Notes: generated by a model not told the origin, from the letters alone. A DNA stretch of 64,000 nucleotides from Faecalicatena contorta (GCF_003149105.1 NZ_QGDS01000001.1:77334-141333); one strand, 5' to 3'. Shown: positions 44,980 through 53,129, counted from the stretch's first letter. A program made the numbers and translations.

Positions 44980-46221
44980 TTATCCACACCGCAATTCGGT
45001 GTTAGTTCCGGCAACTGACTCTACGCACTTGTAAAGAATCTCAAATGCTTTATCACAATCGGACTTTGTCAGGATGAGAGGCGGAACCATACGGATAATA
45101 TGGCTGCCGATTGCGGTGATTAACAGATGTCTTTCAAAAGCCTCATGTTTGATATCTGCGGCATCAATGTGTTTGTCAAACTCTATGCCAACCAAAAGTC
45201 CCTGCCCTCTGACCTCTCTAATATGCGGAAGTTTCTCTAATTTGTTCATGAAGTAAGAACCCATCTTCCGGGAATTTTCAGCAAGATTCTTTTCAAGAAG
45301 CTCGTCGACTTCAGCAAGAGCTGCTGCACAGGAGACCGGGTGTCCGCCAAATGTAGTACCATGTGAACCGGGGGTGAATGCTGCAGCTACTTCTGCAGAT
45401 GCACAGATTGCACCAATAGGCATACCACCGCCAAGTGCTTTTGCCATGGAGACAATGTCCGGTTTAATGCCGTAGTTCATGTAAGACATTATGGCTCCGG
45501 TGCGGCACCATCCTGTCTGGATTTCATCCAACAGAAGGAGAAGCCCCTTCTCATCACAAAGTTCTCTGAGCCCCTTCATGAACTCCATGGAAGCGGGATA
45601 TACACCGCCCTCCCCTTGAACAGGTTCAATCATAATAGCAATTGTATTCTCCGTAACGGCCGCCTTAAAGGCATTCAGATCATTAAATTTTGCATAAGTA
45701 AATCCCGGTATCATGGGTTTAAAACCAATCTGACAGCCATTATCGGGCTGTCCGGTTGCGGACATAGAGCCGTAAGTTCTTCCATGAAAGCCATCAAAAG
45801 CAGTGACAATGTTGTATTTATGAGGTCCATACTTTTCAACACCATATTTTCTTGCCATTTTAATCATGGCTTCGTTGGACTCTGTTCCGGTGTTCTGGAA
45901 GAAAATTTTATCCATTCCGATGGTTGTGCAGACTTTTTTTGCCAGCAGTGCCTGGGGAATGGTGTAGGGATAGTTAAAAGTGTGCATAACATCTTTCAAC
46001 TGGTCCTCTACGGCAGCAATTACTTTTTCATTGCCATTTCCTGTACTGTTTACTGCCACACCGGCATAGAAGTCAAGATAGCCTTCGCCATTTTCATTGT
46101 AAATGTACATATCCTTTGCAGTTTCAGCAATCATATCAAATCTTTCATAAGTATCAATCATATACGTATCTACCAGAGCTTTTAGTTCAGTTTTTGTCAA
46201 TCCAGTATCTTTTAGTTTCAA
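44980..46221 (-). CDS. Class III PLP aminotransferase (acetylornithine/ornithine-type)
   Basis: 413 residues from a TTG at 46221, with GGAGGTG 7 bases upstream on the minus strand. AT class III pattern: GYLDFYAGVAVNSTGNGN, FFQNTGTESNEAMIKMAR (about 107-124), FDGFHGRTYGSMSATG, D232 in LLLDEIQTGWCRTG, and Schiff-base K261 in SMAKALGGGMPIG. It resembles ArgD/ornithine aminotransferases and GABA transaminases; I cannot distinguish them. The transporter downstream suggests catabolism of an imported basic amino acid rather than arginine synthesis. Confidence 0.85.
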   Translation of the reverse strand: MKLKDTGLTKTELKALVDTYMIDTYERFDMIAETAKDMYIYNENGEGYLDFYAGVAVNSTGNGNEKVIAAVEDQLKDVMHTFNYPYTIPQALLAKKVCTTIGMDKIFFQNTGTESNEAMIKMARKYGVEKYGPHKYNIVTAFDGFHGRTYGSMSATGQPDNGCQIGFKPMIPGFTYAKFNDLNAFKAAVTENTIAIMIEPVQGEGGVYPASMEFMKGLRELCDEKGLLLLLDEIQTGWCRTGAIMSYMNYGIKPDIVSMAKALGGGMPIGAICASAEVAAAFTPGSHGTTFGGHPVSCAAALAEVDELLEKNLAENSRKMGSYFMNKLEKLPHIREVRGQGLLVGIEFDKHIDAADIKHEAFERHLLITAIGSHIIRMVPPLILTKSDCDKAFEILYKCVESVAGTNTELRCG

Positions 46222-46283
46222 TTCTGGTCACCTCCATGTTTGTTAATGTGAGAAGCGGATTGCGCAATCTGCTGTGTTGTCTT

Positions 46284-46333
46284 CAAAAACAAAAAAACGA
46301 CGGTAATTCCTCATTAAGGAATCATCGTCGTTT
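46284..46333 (-). terminator. Early terminator in the aminotransferase leader
   Basis: On the minus strand, arms aaacgacg-ATGATTCCT / AGGAATTAC-cgtcgttt (with G-T/A-C imperfections) are followed by seven T and, after one G, five T. It begins about 16 bases after the predicted start of transcription (promoter at 46356-46385) and lies ~60 bases ahead of the coding region, so it can act as an attenuator. Confidence 0.8.
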
Positions 46334-46355
46334 CCGTCTTGCCTTTACATAAGCG

Positions 46356-46385
46356 AGTATACCCTTGTAAATCGTATGTTGTCAA
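46356..46385 (-). promoter_or_regulatory. Promoter for the aminotransferase operon
   Basis: On the minus strand: TTGACA (46385-46380), 18 bases, TATACT (46361-46356). Divergent from the plus promoter at 46408-46436. Confidence 0.75.
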
Positions 46386-46407
46386 TAGTTTTTTAATATT
46401 TTGCAAG

Positions 46408-46436
46408 TTGACATATGAAAATCTGTGTGCAATAAT
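46408..46436 (+). promoter_or_regulatory. Divergent promoter on the plus strand
   Basis: TTGACA (46408-46413), 17 bases, AATAAT (46431-46436). The predicted transcript begins near 46443, just ahead of the hairpin at 46451-46487. Confidence 0.65.
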
Positions 46437-46450
46437 AACGGAAAATCAAG

Positions 46451-46487
46451 CTGCAAAGGGGCAGAATCAACCCTTTGCAGTTTTTTT
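46451..46487 (+). terminator. Terminator immediately after the plus-strand promoter
   Basis: Perfect 10-base arms (ctgcaaaggg / ccctttgcag), 10-base loop, seven T. Located only about 8 bases downstream of the predicted transcription start and ~30 bases ahead of the dehydrogenase remnant. Confidence 0.88.
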
Positions 46488-46517
46488 CATTTTTAAAAGA
46501 GAAAGGAAAGAGAAATT

Positions 46518-46794
46518 ATGTTAGAAACAGGTTTTATGTTTGACTTTTATATTCCAACACATTTGTTGTTTGGTGCAGGTAAAATACATATGTTGCACAA
46601 TAGATACCTTACAGCAACTAATTGAAGCGTGTGGAATTGGTGATTTAAAAATGTCACAATATGGAATTAGCCCTGATGAATTCCCAAAGTTCGTAAAAAA
46701 TGCAAGGTCTACAATGGGGTCTAAGTTTGAGAACGAATATCTGGAGTTGACGGATAAAGATTGTATAAAAATCTATCAGGAGTCATATCGTTGA
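46518..46794 (+). pseudogene. Internally deleted iron-containing alcohol dehydrogenase
   Basis: Two fragments of one gene. From the ATG at 46518 (after AAAGGAAAG), the first ~27 codons read FDFYIPTHLLFGAGKIHMLH, the usual beginning of iron-type alcohol dehydrogenases; this frame hits TGA at 46623. From about 46600 another frame reads IDTLQQLIEACGIGDLKMSQ then YGISPDEF...TMGSKFENEYLELTDKDCIKIYQESYR, the normal C-terminus of the family. Roughly 300 central residues, including the iron-binding Asp/His/His sites, are missing, so it cannot be an active enzyme. The junction is near 46585-46600. Confidence 0.85.
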
Positions 46795-46828
46795 TATTTT
46801 CGTAGAAAAGTAAATTTATAAAAACCCC

Positions 46829-46874
46829 TTGCATTTTTTCCATATACAGGATATAATATCTCTACATAGAGATA
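46829..46874 (+). promoter_or_regulatory. Promoter and operator of the MarR regulator
   Basis: TTGCAT (46829-46834), 17 bases, TATAAT (46852-46857). A palindrome tatctct-acat-agagata (46857-46874) begins at the last base of the -10 and covers the transcription start. This is the usual position for autorepression by MarR proteins; the matching of this site with the MarR protein is inference. Confidence 0.75.
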
Positions 46875-46888
46875 AAAGAGGTGAGGAG

Positions 46889-47305
46889 ATGGCAAAAATA
46901 GAGATGAAGGTTTTGATAGGTCTCAATCGCGCCGTCAATTATATTGACAGGCAGTCCATTAAACTTTTCTCGGAATATAATCTTACTATGGGACAATTTG
47001 CTGTTTTGGAAGTTTTGTATCACAAAGGAGCTATGTCGGTGGGACAGGTTCAGGAGAAGATACTCAGTTCAAGCGGAACAATGCCTCTTATTATAAATAA
47101 TCTGGTAAAAAGAGGATATATTATAAGGCAGACAGATGATAAGGACAAGAGGCGGTGTATCCTGGATATTACGCAGCCGGGCCGGGAGTTAATGGCTCAG
47201 GTTTATCCAAAAAATGAAGCAAGGATTATAGAACTGATGGAAAGCTGGACGAAAGAGGAGAAGGAACAATTAGCTGTTTTGTTAAAGAAGTTTGGAGGTG
47301 CGTAA
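46889..47305 (+). CDS. MarR-family transcriptional regulator
   Basis: 138 residues from the ATG at 46889, with GAGGTGAGGAG just upstream; the in-frame ATG at 46829 is inside the promoter. Winged helix-turn-helix: LTMGQFAVLEVLYHKGAMSVGQVQEKILSSSGTMPLIINNLVKRGYI in outline (about 30-76), with the wing RQTDDKDKRRCILDITQPGREL. Such regulators respond to phenolic, quinone-like or peroxide stress. Translationally adjacent to the pirin gene (stop and start touch). Confidence 0.92.
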   Translation: MAKIEMKVLIGLNRAVNYIDRQSIKLFSEYNLTMGQFAVLEVLYHKGAMSVGQVQEKILSSSGTMPLIINNLVKRGYIIRQTDDKDKRRCILDITQPGRELMAQVYPKNEARIIELMESWTKEEKEQLAVLLKKFGGA

Positions 47306-48145
47306 ATGGAGAGAAAAGTAAAAGATCAGGTCAGGGGCTACCGTACACAGGATGGAGCCGGTGTAAACCTGGTCAGAGTGTTGGGAAACACCACAGTAGA
47401 AACATATGACCCAATTTTGATGCTGGATTCTTTTGATAGTACAAATCCTGATGATTACACTGCAGGCTTTCCCATGCATCCACACAGGGGGATTGAGACA
47501 GTGAGCTATATATTCAGGGGAAAGATGATACACAAAGACAGCCTGGGAAATGAAGATGCTATTGCAGACGGAGAGGTTCAGTGGATGACGGCCGGTTCTG
47601 GTATTCTGCACGAGGAAAATCTTCCGGCATCGGAAAGAATGCTTGGAGTTCAATTATGGCTTAACTTACCTGCCAAAGATAAAATGACAGCACCTGCATA
47701 CCACAGCATCAGAAATAGCAAAATAGAAGAGATACCCCTGGAAAATGGAAAACTAAGACTGCTTGCCGGAAAATATAAAGACAGCACCGGATATATGAGC
47801 AAATATCTGCCTCTCGATTATTATGATATACATTTGGAGCCAAATGCTTCTATAGTAATTGATACAGAAAAAGACCGGTCTGTTATGGTATTTACATTGG
47901 TAGGAGAAGCAAATATCGGGGGCGAAGTGATAAAGGAAAAGACAGCAGTGAAACTTACAGAGGGGGACCAGCTTGTAATAAAAAGTATGGACAAAGCCGC
48001 ACAAATATTATTTGTAAGCTCCACCCTTTTAGATGAGCCGGTGGCATGGGGCGGCCCCATTGTAATGAATACAAAGTCTGAATTACAGAAAGCTTTTGCA
48101 GATTTGCAAAACGGCACTTTTCTGCAAAAAGAGATATCTTATTGA
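47306..48145 (+). CDS. Pirin-family protein
   Basis: 279 residues, a two-cupin pirin. Metal ligands H58 and H60 (FPMHPHRGIET), H102 and E104 (MTAGSGILHEE). Some bacterial pirins act as quercetin 2,3-dioxygenases; others are redox-linked. GGAGG 5-10 bases before the ATG, which directly follows the MarR stop codon. Pirin and nitroreductase behind a MarR gene suggest a response to aromatic or electrophilic compounds. Confidence 0.93.
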   Translation: MERKVKDQVRGYRTQDGAGVNLVRVLGNTTVETYDPILMLDSFDSTNPDDYTAGFPMHPHRGIETVSYIFRGKMIHKDSLGNEDAIADGEVQWMTAGSGILHEENLPASERMLGVQLWLNLPAKDKMTAPAYHSIRNSKIEEIPLENGKLRLLAGKYKDSTGYMSKYLPLDYYDIHLEPNASIVIDTEKDRSVMVFTLVGEANIGGEVIKEKTAVKLTEGDQLVIKSMDKAAQILFVSSTLLDEPVAWGGPIVMNTKSELQKAFADLQNGTFLQKEISY

Positions 48146-48164
48146 ACATTAGTAGTTCAATAAG
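48138..48164. repeat. Palindromic element, copy 2 (between pirin and nitroreductase genes)
   Basis: Perfect 10-base arms cttattgaac / gttcaataag around attagta; it overlaps the pirin stop codon and lies 55 bases ahead of the nitroreductase start. Nearly identical to 23342-23368. It could be an operator or, less likely, a small mobile palindrome. Confidence 0.65.
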
Positions 48165-48218
48165 CACATCATAAACCTATCTTAATTAACGATTAACAAT
48201 GAAAGGAGTGTATTATAT

Positions 48219-48791
48219 ATGAACATTATAAAAGCTTTAGAAAAACGCAGAACTTATTACAACATTAACAAAGAACTTCCAGTTAAAGAGGAAGAGGTTA
48301 TTAAACTTGTTCAGGAAGTAACCGAATTGGTTCCTGATGCATTTAATATGAAGAGTTCCCGTGTGATTGTTGCACTGGGAGAAAAGCAGGACCTGGTGTG
48401 GGATTCCATTTATGATGTATTTGGCGGCGAGGTACCGAGAGAAAAGATTAACAGCTTCAAAGCAGGTGCAGGAACCGTTCTTTATTTCTATGACAGAGAT
48501 GTTGTAGAAGCGCTTCAAGGCCAGTTCCCTCTGTATGCAGCGAACTTCCCGATATGGGCAAACCATTCCAGCGGAATGCTCCAGCTCAGCATTTGGAGCG
48601 GCCTGCGTGAATTGGGAATCGGAGCATCCCTGCAGCACTATAACCCAGTGATTGATGCCAAGATTCATGAGCTTTTCGATCTGCCGGAATCCTACATTCT
48701 GATTGCGCAAATGCCTTTTGGAGGTATTGTAGAAGAGCCAGATGCAAAGGAAAAAGAAGATATTTCAAAAAGGGTCAGAATTGAAAAGTAG
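48219..48791 (+). CDS. Nitroreductase-family flavoprotein
   Basis: 190 residues. FMN-binding start IIKALEKRRTYYNINKELP (about 3-21), with the family's R-R-(S/T)YY motif, AFNMKSSRVIVALG (about 40-53), and IGASLQHYNPVIDAKIHELFDLPESYILIAQMPFGG in outline (about 130-170). Resembles the oxidoreductases related to Frm2/Hbn1 (YfkO-like) that reduce nitro or quinone compounds with NAD(P)H. AAAGGAG RBS upstream. Confidence 0.88.
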   Translation: MNIIKALEKRRTYYNINKELPVKEEEVIKLVQEVTELVPDAFNMKSSRVIVALGEKQDLVWDSIYDVFGGEVPREKINSFKAGAGTVLYFYDRDVVEALQGQFPLYAANFPIWANHSSGMLQLSIWSGLRELGIGASLQHYNPVIDAKIHELFDLPESYILIAQMPFGGIVEEPDAKEKEDISKRVRIEK

Positions 48792-48811
48792 AACTTATAT
48801 ATAGTATAGAA

Positions 48812-48841
48812 CAGGGGCAAAGCGATTCCGCTTTGCCCCTG
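48812..48841 (+). terminator. Terminator after the nitroreductase gene
   Basis: Perfect 13-base arms (caggggcaaagcg / cgctttgcccctg) around a 4-base loop. The T-run is weak (cttattt). Confidence 0.75.
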
Positions 48842-49007
48842 CTTATTTGTATCCGGGGGATGTTTCAGTCTTGTCCAGGATACAAAACTACTATAATGGA
48901 TGGTTTTATCCCATAGGATACAACTTATTCTATGTATAATGGATTGTCTATATTGTATAAAAATGGTGCGGCTTATTTGTTGCTATTGTGGAAATTATAA
49001 AAAACAC

Positions 49008-49112
49008 TTGAAATCCACGGATGTGCATGTTATCATTTGCCTATAAAATGAATCGATTCATAAAATAAATAATTCAGTAAAATAAAGAAAAAATCAGTTC
49101 ATAATGAATTGA
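49008..49112 (+). promoter_or_regulatory. Promoter with two LacI-type operators for the second ribose-type operon
   Basis: TTGAAA (49008-49013), 17 bases, TATCAT (49031-49036). A perfect 14-base palindrome atgaatcgattcat (49048-49061) lies just after the predicted start of transcription, and a second palindrome tcagttcat-a-atgaattga (49094-49112, one mismatch) lies between it and the first gene. The first matches the form of LacI-family operators with a central CG. The rest of 48842-49007 shows nothing I can name. The LacI gene at 55127 ends this cluster and is the likely partner. Confidence 0.7.
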
Positions 49113-49141
49113 TTTATATTCCTAAAAAGGAGGAAAAAATA

Positions 49142-50119
49142 ATGAAAAAATTAGTAGCATTAATGCTTGCAGCATGTATGGTATTCACACTGGCGGCATG
49201 TGGCGGCGGAGGTTCTGATGGCGAGCCGGCTTCAGCAGACGGTAAATTAGAAGAAGGGAATAAGAAGACAATTGCCCTGGTGCCTCCGGCAATGATTTCT
49301 CCGTATTATAAATCTGTTATTTCTGGAGCAGAAGAAGCATGTGAAGAAATGGGATATGAATTAAAGACACTGGCACCGGAGTCAGAATCAGATTATGCTT
49401 CACAGGTTCAGATTGTAGAAGATATGATCACTCAGAAAGTAGATGGCATTATCCTCTGTGCAATCAACAGCGATGCAATTGTAGCTGCTGTTAAAAAGGC
49501 AAATGAGGCAGATATCCCTGTAATTATGTTTAATACACAAAATGAACTCGCAGGCGGCGAAGTTGCATGCTATGTAAGATATGACCAGTATGAAGCAGGC
49601 GGAAAAGTTTGTGATTTTGTGTCAGAACAGTTTGGTAATGATTTAAAGGTGGCAATCGTAGAAGGACTCCCGTCAGATCATACAACGGAAAGAATGGGCG
49701 GTTTTGTAGATAAGGCAGAAAAGAATTATCCGAACATTAAAGTGGTGGCAAGCCAGGCAGGTGACTGGGAGCGTGAAAAAGGTATGAATGCGGCCGCTAA
49801 CATGCTGCAGGCTAATCCTGATATTGATGTAATTTTTGCACTTTGTGATGAGATGGGACTTGGCGCGGTTCAGGCGGTGAAAGAAGCTGGCTCAGATGCA
49901 AAAGTAGTAAGTTTTGACGGTAATCCAAATGCAGTAGCAAGCATTCAGGCAGGAAGCCTTGTTTCTACAGTATCTATCGGCGGACCTGACACAGGCGTGA
50001 AATGTGTAGAATCACTGGATAAAATTCTGAACGGTGAAGAAATTGAAAAAATTGAAAATGTTGATACAGAAATCATCTGGAAAGAAAATGCGGACCAGTT
50101 CCCGTCAGAGTCTGACTAA
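49142..50119 (+). CDS. Ribose-type substrate-binding lipoprotein, second system
   Basis: 325 residues from the ATG at 49142 (AAGGAGG upstream). Lipobox LAAC (Cys about 20) followed by a Gly-rich stretch. RbsB fold: IALVPPAMISPYYKSVISGAEEACEEMGYELKTLAPESE in outline, MITQKVDGIILCAINSDAIVAAVKKANEADIPVIMFNTQ, and DVIFALCDEMGLGAVQAVKEAG. The ligand is probably a sugar or polyol. Confidence 0.94.
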   Translation: MKKLVALMLAACMVFTLAACGGGGSDGEPASADGKLEEGNKKTIALVPPAMISPYYKSVISGAEEACEEMGYELKTLAPESESDYASQVQIVEDMITQKVDGIILCAINSDAIVAAVKKANEADIPVIMFNTQNELAGGEVACYVRYDQYEAGGKVCDFVSEQFGNDLKVAIVEGLPSDHTTERMGGFVDKAEKNYPNIKVVASQAGDWEREKGMNAAANMLQANPDIDVIFALCDEMGLGAVQAVKEAGSDAKVVSFDGNPNAVASIQAGSLVSTVSIGGPDTGVKCVESLDKILNGEEIEKIENVDTEIIWKENADQFPSESD

Positions 50120-50151
50120 CAGGCAGTAGTACGAGAATGTTCCAAAAGGGA

Positions 50152-50215
50152 ATGCTGCAAAATACTGTCTCAAAATCTAGTATATGCTCTCTAAGAGACA
50201 CTATTTTTGCAGCAT
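50152..50215 (+). other. Long intercistronic hairpin between binding protein and ATPase
   Basis: Arms atgctgcaaaata-c-tgtctc (50152-50171) and gagaca-c-tatttttgcagcat (50195-50215) pair along ~19 bases with one bulge. No T-run follows. It parallels the hairpin at 14921-14956. Confidence 0.65.
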
Positions 50216-50247
50216 CCTCTTTTCTAAAAGAAGTCAGGAGGAAGCAA

Positions 50248-51759
50248 ATGTCAGAAGAATATATTTTACAAATGACAGATATTACAAAACGTTTCCCCGG
50301 AGTCCTTGCTCTTGACCATGTCAGTCTTCGAGTAAAAGCGGGAGAAGTACATGCACTGCTCGGTGAAAACGGTGCAGGAAAATCCACATTGATGAAGATA
50401 CTGGCAGGAGCCTATGTAGAAGATGAAGGTGAAATTGAAGTTTTTTCCAGAAAAACAGAATTGGGTGACCCAAAGGCTGCAGAGAATCTTGGGATTAGTA
50501 TTATTTACCAGGAGTTGAATCTGATTCCGACACTGACGGTCGCAGAAAATATTTTCCTGGGGCGCTATAAAATGAGTAACAGGATACAAGTAAGCTGGAA
50601 AAAAGTATATGAAGAAGCGGAAGCACTGCTGAAAGACCTGGAAGTGGATGTGAAAGGAACTGACTATATCAGAGATTTGGGAATTGCACAGCAGCAGATG
50701 GTAGAAGTAGCAAAAGCATTGTCTATGAACGCTAAAATAATTATTATGGATGAACCGACGGCACCGCTGACAGCCAGAGAGACTAAGAATTTGTTCCGCA
50801 TTGTTAAAAAATTGAAAGAAAGTGGTGTGTCTATTATTTATATTTCCCATCGTTTGGAAGAAGTTCTGGAAATGTGTGACCGTGCCACGGTTATGAGAGA
50901 CGGATGTACTATTCAGGAGTTGAATATAGCAGATGTAACAATGGATGAAATCATCCGTCTTATGGTAGGAAGAGAGCTGAAGGATAAATATCCGCGGATT
51001 GAAAAAGAAATAGGGGAAGAACTGTTCCGGGTTGATAACCTTTGTGCCGGTTCCAAGGTACAGAATGTCAGCTTTTCCGTAAGAAAAGGCGAAGTGCTCT
51101 GTGTAGGCGGTTTGGTGGGTGCAGGCCGTACCGAAACGGTACGGGCTATCTTCGGATTGGATGCAAAAACAGACGGCAGGGTATTTATAGAAGGCAGAGA
51201 GTGTGCCATAAAGAATCCAAAAGATGCTATCCGTGCGGGAATCGGATATGTTACGGAAGACCGGAAGGGAGAAGGTCTTATCCTGAAACTGGGGGTGGAT
51301 GAGAATATCACACTGGCAGCGCTGGATGGATTCCGGAAGGGAATCCATCTGAATCTTGGAAAAGAGAAGAATACAGTAAAAGAATATGTTAAGAAACTGA
51401 ATGTAAAAACACCTTCCATATATCAGAAGGCGGAGAACTTATCGGGCGGTAATCAGCAGAAAGTAGTTTTAGCAAAATGGCTCCTTTCAAAATGTAAAGT
51501 GCTGATTCTGGATGAGCCTACCCGCGGAATTGATGTGGGTGCAAAAATAGAAGTTTATAATTTAATCAATGAACTTGCCAGGGAAGGGAAAGCAATTCTG
51601 GTTATTACCTCTGAAATTCAGGAGCTGCTTGGAATTTGCGACCGTGTGGTTGTAATGGCGAGAGGACGCATGAGCGGTTCTCTGAGCAGAGAAGAGGCAG
51701 ATCAGGAATCTATTATGACATTAGCCGTAGGGGCTGAGGAAAGGGGAAAACAGAAATGA
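50248..51759 (+). CDS. Ribose-type ABC importer ATPase, second system
   Basis: 503 residues from the ATG at 50248 (CAGGAGGAAG upstream); the earlier start at 50137 runs through the hairpin. Two ATPase domains: Walker A GENGAGKST (about 39-47), IIYQELNLIPTLTVAENIFLG, Walker B IIIMDEPTAPL; second domain with degenerate P-loop GLVGAGRTE, signature LSGGNQQKVVLAKWL, and LILDEPTRGIDVG. The family of RbsA/MglA. Confidence 0.95.
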   Translation: MSEEYILQMTDITKRFPGVLALDHVSLRVKAGEVHALLGENGAGKSTLMKILAGAYVEDEGEIEVFSRKTELGDPKAAENLGISIIYQELNLIPTLTVAENIFLGRYKMSNRIQVSWKKVYEEAEALLKDLEVDVKGTDYIRDLGIAQQQMVEVAKALSMNAKIIIMDEPTAPLTARETKNLFRIVKKLKESGVSIIYISHRLEEVLEMCDRATVMRDGCTIQELNIADVTMDEIIRLMVGRELKDKYPRIEKEIGEELFRVDNLCAGSKVQNVSFSVRKGEVLCVGGLVGAGRTETVRAIFGLDAKTDGRVFIEGRECAIKNPKDAIRAGIGYVTEDRKGEGLILKLGVDENITLAALDGFRKGIHLNLGKEKNTVKEYVKKLNVKTPSIYQKAENLSGGNQQKVVLAKWLLSKCKVLILDEPTRGIDVGAKIEVYNLINELAREGKAILVITSEIQELLGICDRVVVMARGRMSGSLSREEADQESIMTLAVGAEERGKQK

Positions 51760-52712
51760 AGATAAAAGCAAAAGAGAGAAAAGGCACAAGTTATGTGGGG
51801 ATATTGATAGCATTGCTGATTCTGTGTATTGTATTATCCATAACCAGCGGAAGTTTCCTGACAGCATCCAACCTGCTGAATGTATCTCAGCAGATTTCCA
51901 CAAATTTTCTGATTGCAATTGGTATGACATTTATTATTTTGCTGGGAGGAATTGATCTTTCTGTTGGTTCCATTATCGCAGTCACAGGCCTGATGATGGG
52001 CCTGATGATGAAAAGCTGGAATATGCCGGTTTTGGTAAGCCTGCTTCTGGGAGTAGTATTTGCTTCAGTTATCGGGCTTGTAACAGGAACTTTAATTACA
52101 GGATTTGACCTGCCGCCATTTATCGCAACACTGGGGATGATGTCAATTGCAAGAGGTGCAGCATATACAATTACAGAAGGTCAGCCCATATATACATTTC
52201 CGGAGGGCTTTCTTGCAATTACAGGTAGATACGGCGGAATTCCCATATTTACTATTTTAATCATGGCCGTTATGTTTGCAGTAGCTGCATATGTTCTGAA
52301 ATATACAAAATACGGCAGATACATATATGCAATCGGCGGAAATAAGAACTGTGCAAAGCTGTCAGGTATTAATGTAAAGAAGATAGAATGTATTGCATAT
52401 GTTATCAGTGGTTTCTGCTGTGGTGTTGCAGCAATTGTACTTACATCCAGACTGGACTCTGCAGTTCCGACCAATGCTGACGGGGCTGAGCTGGACGCAA
52501 TTGCGGCTGTTGTTATCGGAGGAACGTCCATGAATGGCGGTGAAGGAACACTGGCAGGAACAATCATTGGTACTCTGATTATAGGTATTGTGGCAAATGG
52601 CCTGAATCTTTTAAATGTTCCGCAGGGAGCACAGCGGATGGTAAAGGGCGGGATTATTGTTCTGGCCGTAATTGTGGACGTGCTCAGGAGGAAAAGAAGT
52701 CAGAAAGCATAA
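51756..52712 (+). CDS. Ribose-type ABC importer permease, second system
   Basis: 318 residues, overlapping the ATPase stop by four bases (ATGA). About 8-10 membrane helices. LLGGIDLSVGSIIAVTGL (about 66-83) and AVVIGGTSMNGGEGTLAGTIIG (about 248-269) are the RbsC signatures. Followed by the ASRT-like gene after 15 bases. Confidence 0.95.
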   Translation: MKIKAKERKGTSYVGILIALLILCIVLSITSGSFLTASNLLNVSQQISTNFLIAIGMTFIILLGGIDLSVGSIIAVTGLMMGLMMKSWNMPVLVSLLLGVVFASVIGLVTGTLITGFDLPPFIATLGMMSIARGAAYTITEGQPIYTFPEGFLAITGRYGGIPIFTILIMAVMFAVAAYVLKYTKYGRYIYAIGGNKNCAKLSGINVKKIECIAYVISGFCCGVAAIVLTSRLDSAVPTNADGAELDAIAAVVIGGTSMNGGEGTLAGTIIGTLIIGIVANGLNLLNVPQGAQRMVKGGIIVLAVIVDVLRRKRSQKA

Positions 52713-52727
52713 AGGGAGGATACGGTA

Positions 52728-53102
52728 ATGGAAAAAGGTATGGGACACAGAAAGTGGTGTATTCCAGATTTGTATATGAAAGAGCCTGGAAATATGCCGA
52801 CTCCTTCTCATGAAAGTATAACACTTTTAAATACGGGAGAAGTACCGGCAAATGTGACAATAGATTTGATTTTTGATAATGGCGATGCTCCGGCCAGGCT
52901 GGCTGGGATACAGGTGGAGCCTATGCAGGCGAAGCATGTCCGTATGGATCAGACAGAAGAGTGGAATATAAAAATACCTGTATCGGTATGTTATTCAGCA
53001 ATACTGACAAGTGATCAGAATATTGTGGTGGAATATGCAAGATTTAACTGGATTGACGGAGCTGCACAGTCTTTTGCTGTGATGCCATATTTTGAAGACT
53101 GA
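52728..53102 (+). CDS. Anabaena sensory-rhodopsin-transducer (ASRT) family protein
   Basis: 124 residues, one beta-sandwich domain: GHRKWCIPDLYMKEPGNMPT (about 5-24), SHESITLLNTGEVPANVTID (about 27-46), FDNGDAP, AKHVRMDQ, and VSVCYSAILTSDQNIVVEYARFNW. The pattern SHE-x-x-x-LN, then a strand pair, then HVR and a final VxxxxR-x-x matches the ASRT family. The Anabaena member pairs with a light sensor, but no rhodopsin is present here; the family also occurs in sugar operons, where a carbohydrate-binding role has been considered. Likely a small cytoplasmic oligomer. Confidence 0.82.
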   Translation: MEKGMGHRKWCIPDLYMKEPGNMPTPSHESITLLNTGEVPANVTIDLIFDNGDAPARLAGIQVEPMQAKHVRMDQTEEWNIKIPVSVCYSAILTSDQNIVVEYARFNWIDGAAQSFAVMPYFED

Positions 53103-53129
53103 CAAGGATAGCTTAAAAGGAGAATAAAT

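Noticed and set aside
46222..46400. T-box or amino-acid riboswitch ahead of the aminotransferase
   Set aside because: The terminator begins about 16 bases after the predicted transcription start, leaving no room for a specifier loop or aptamer.
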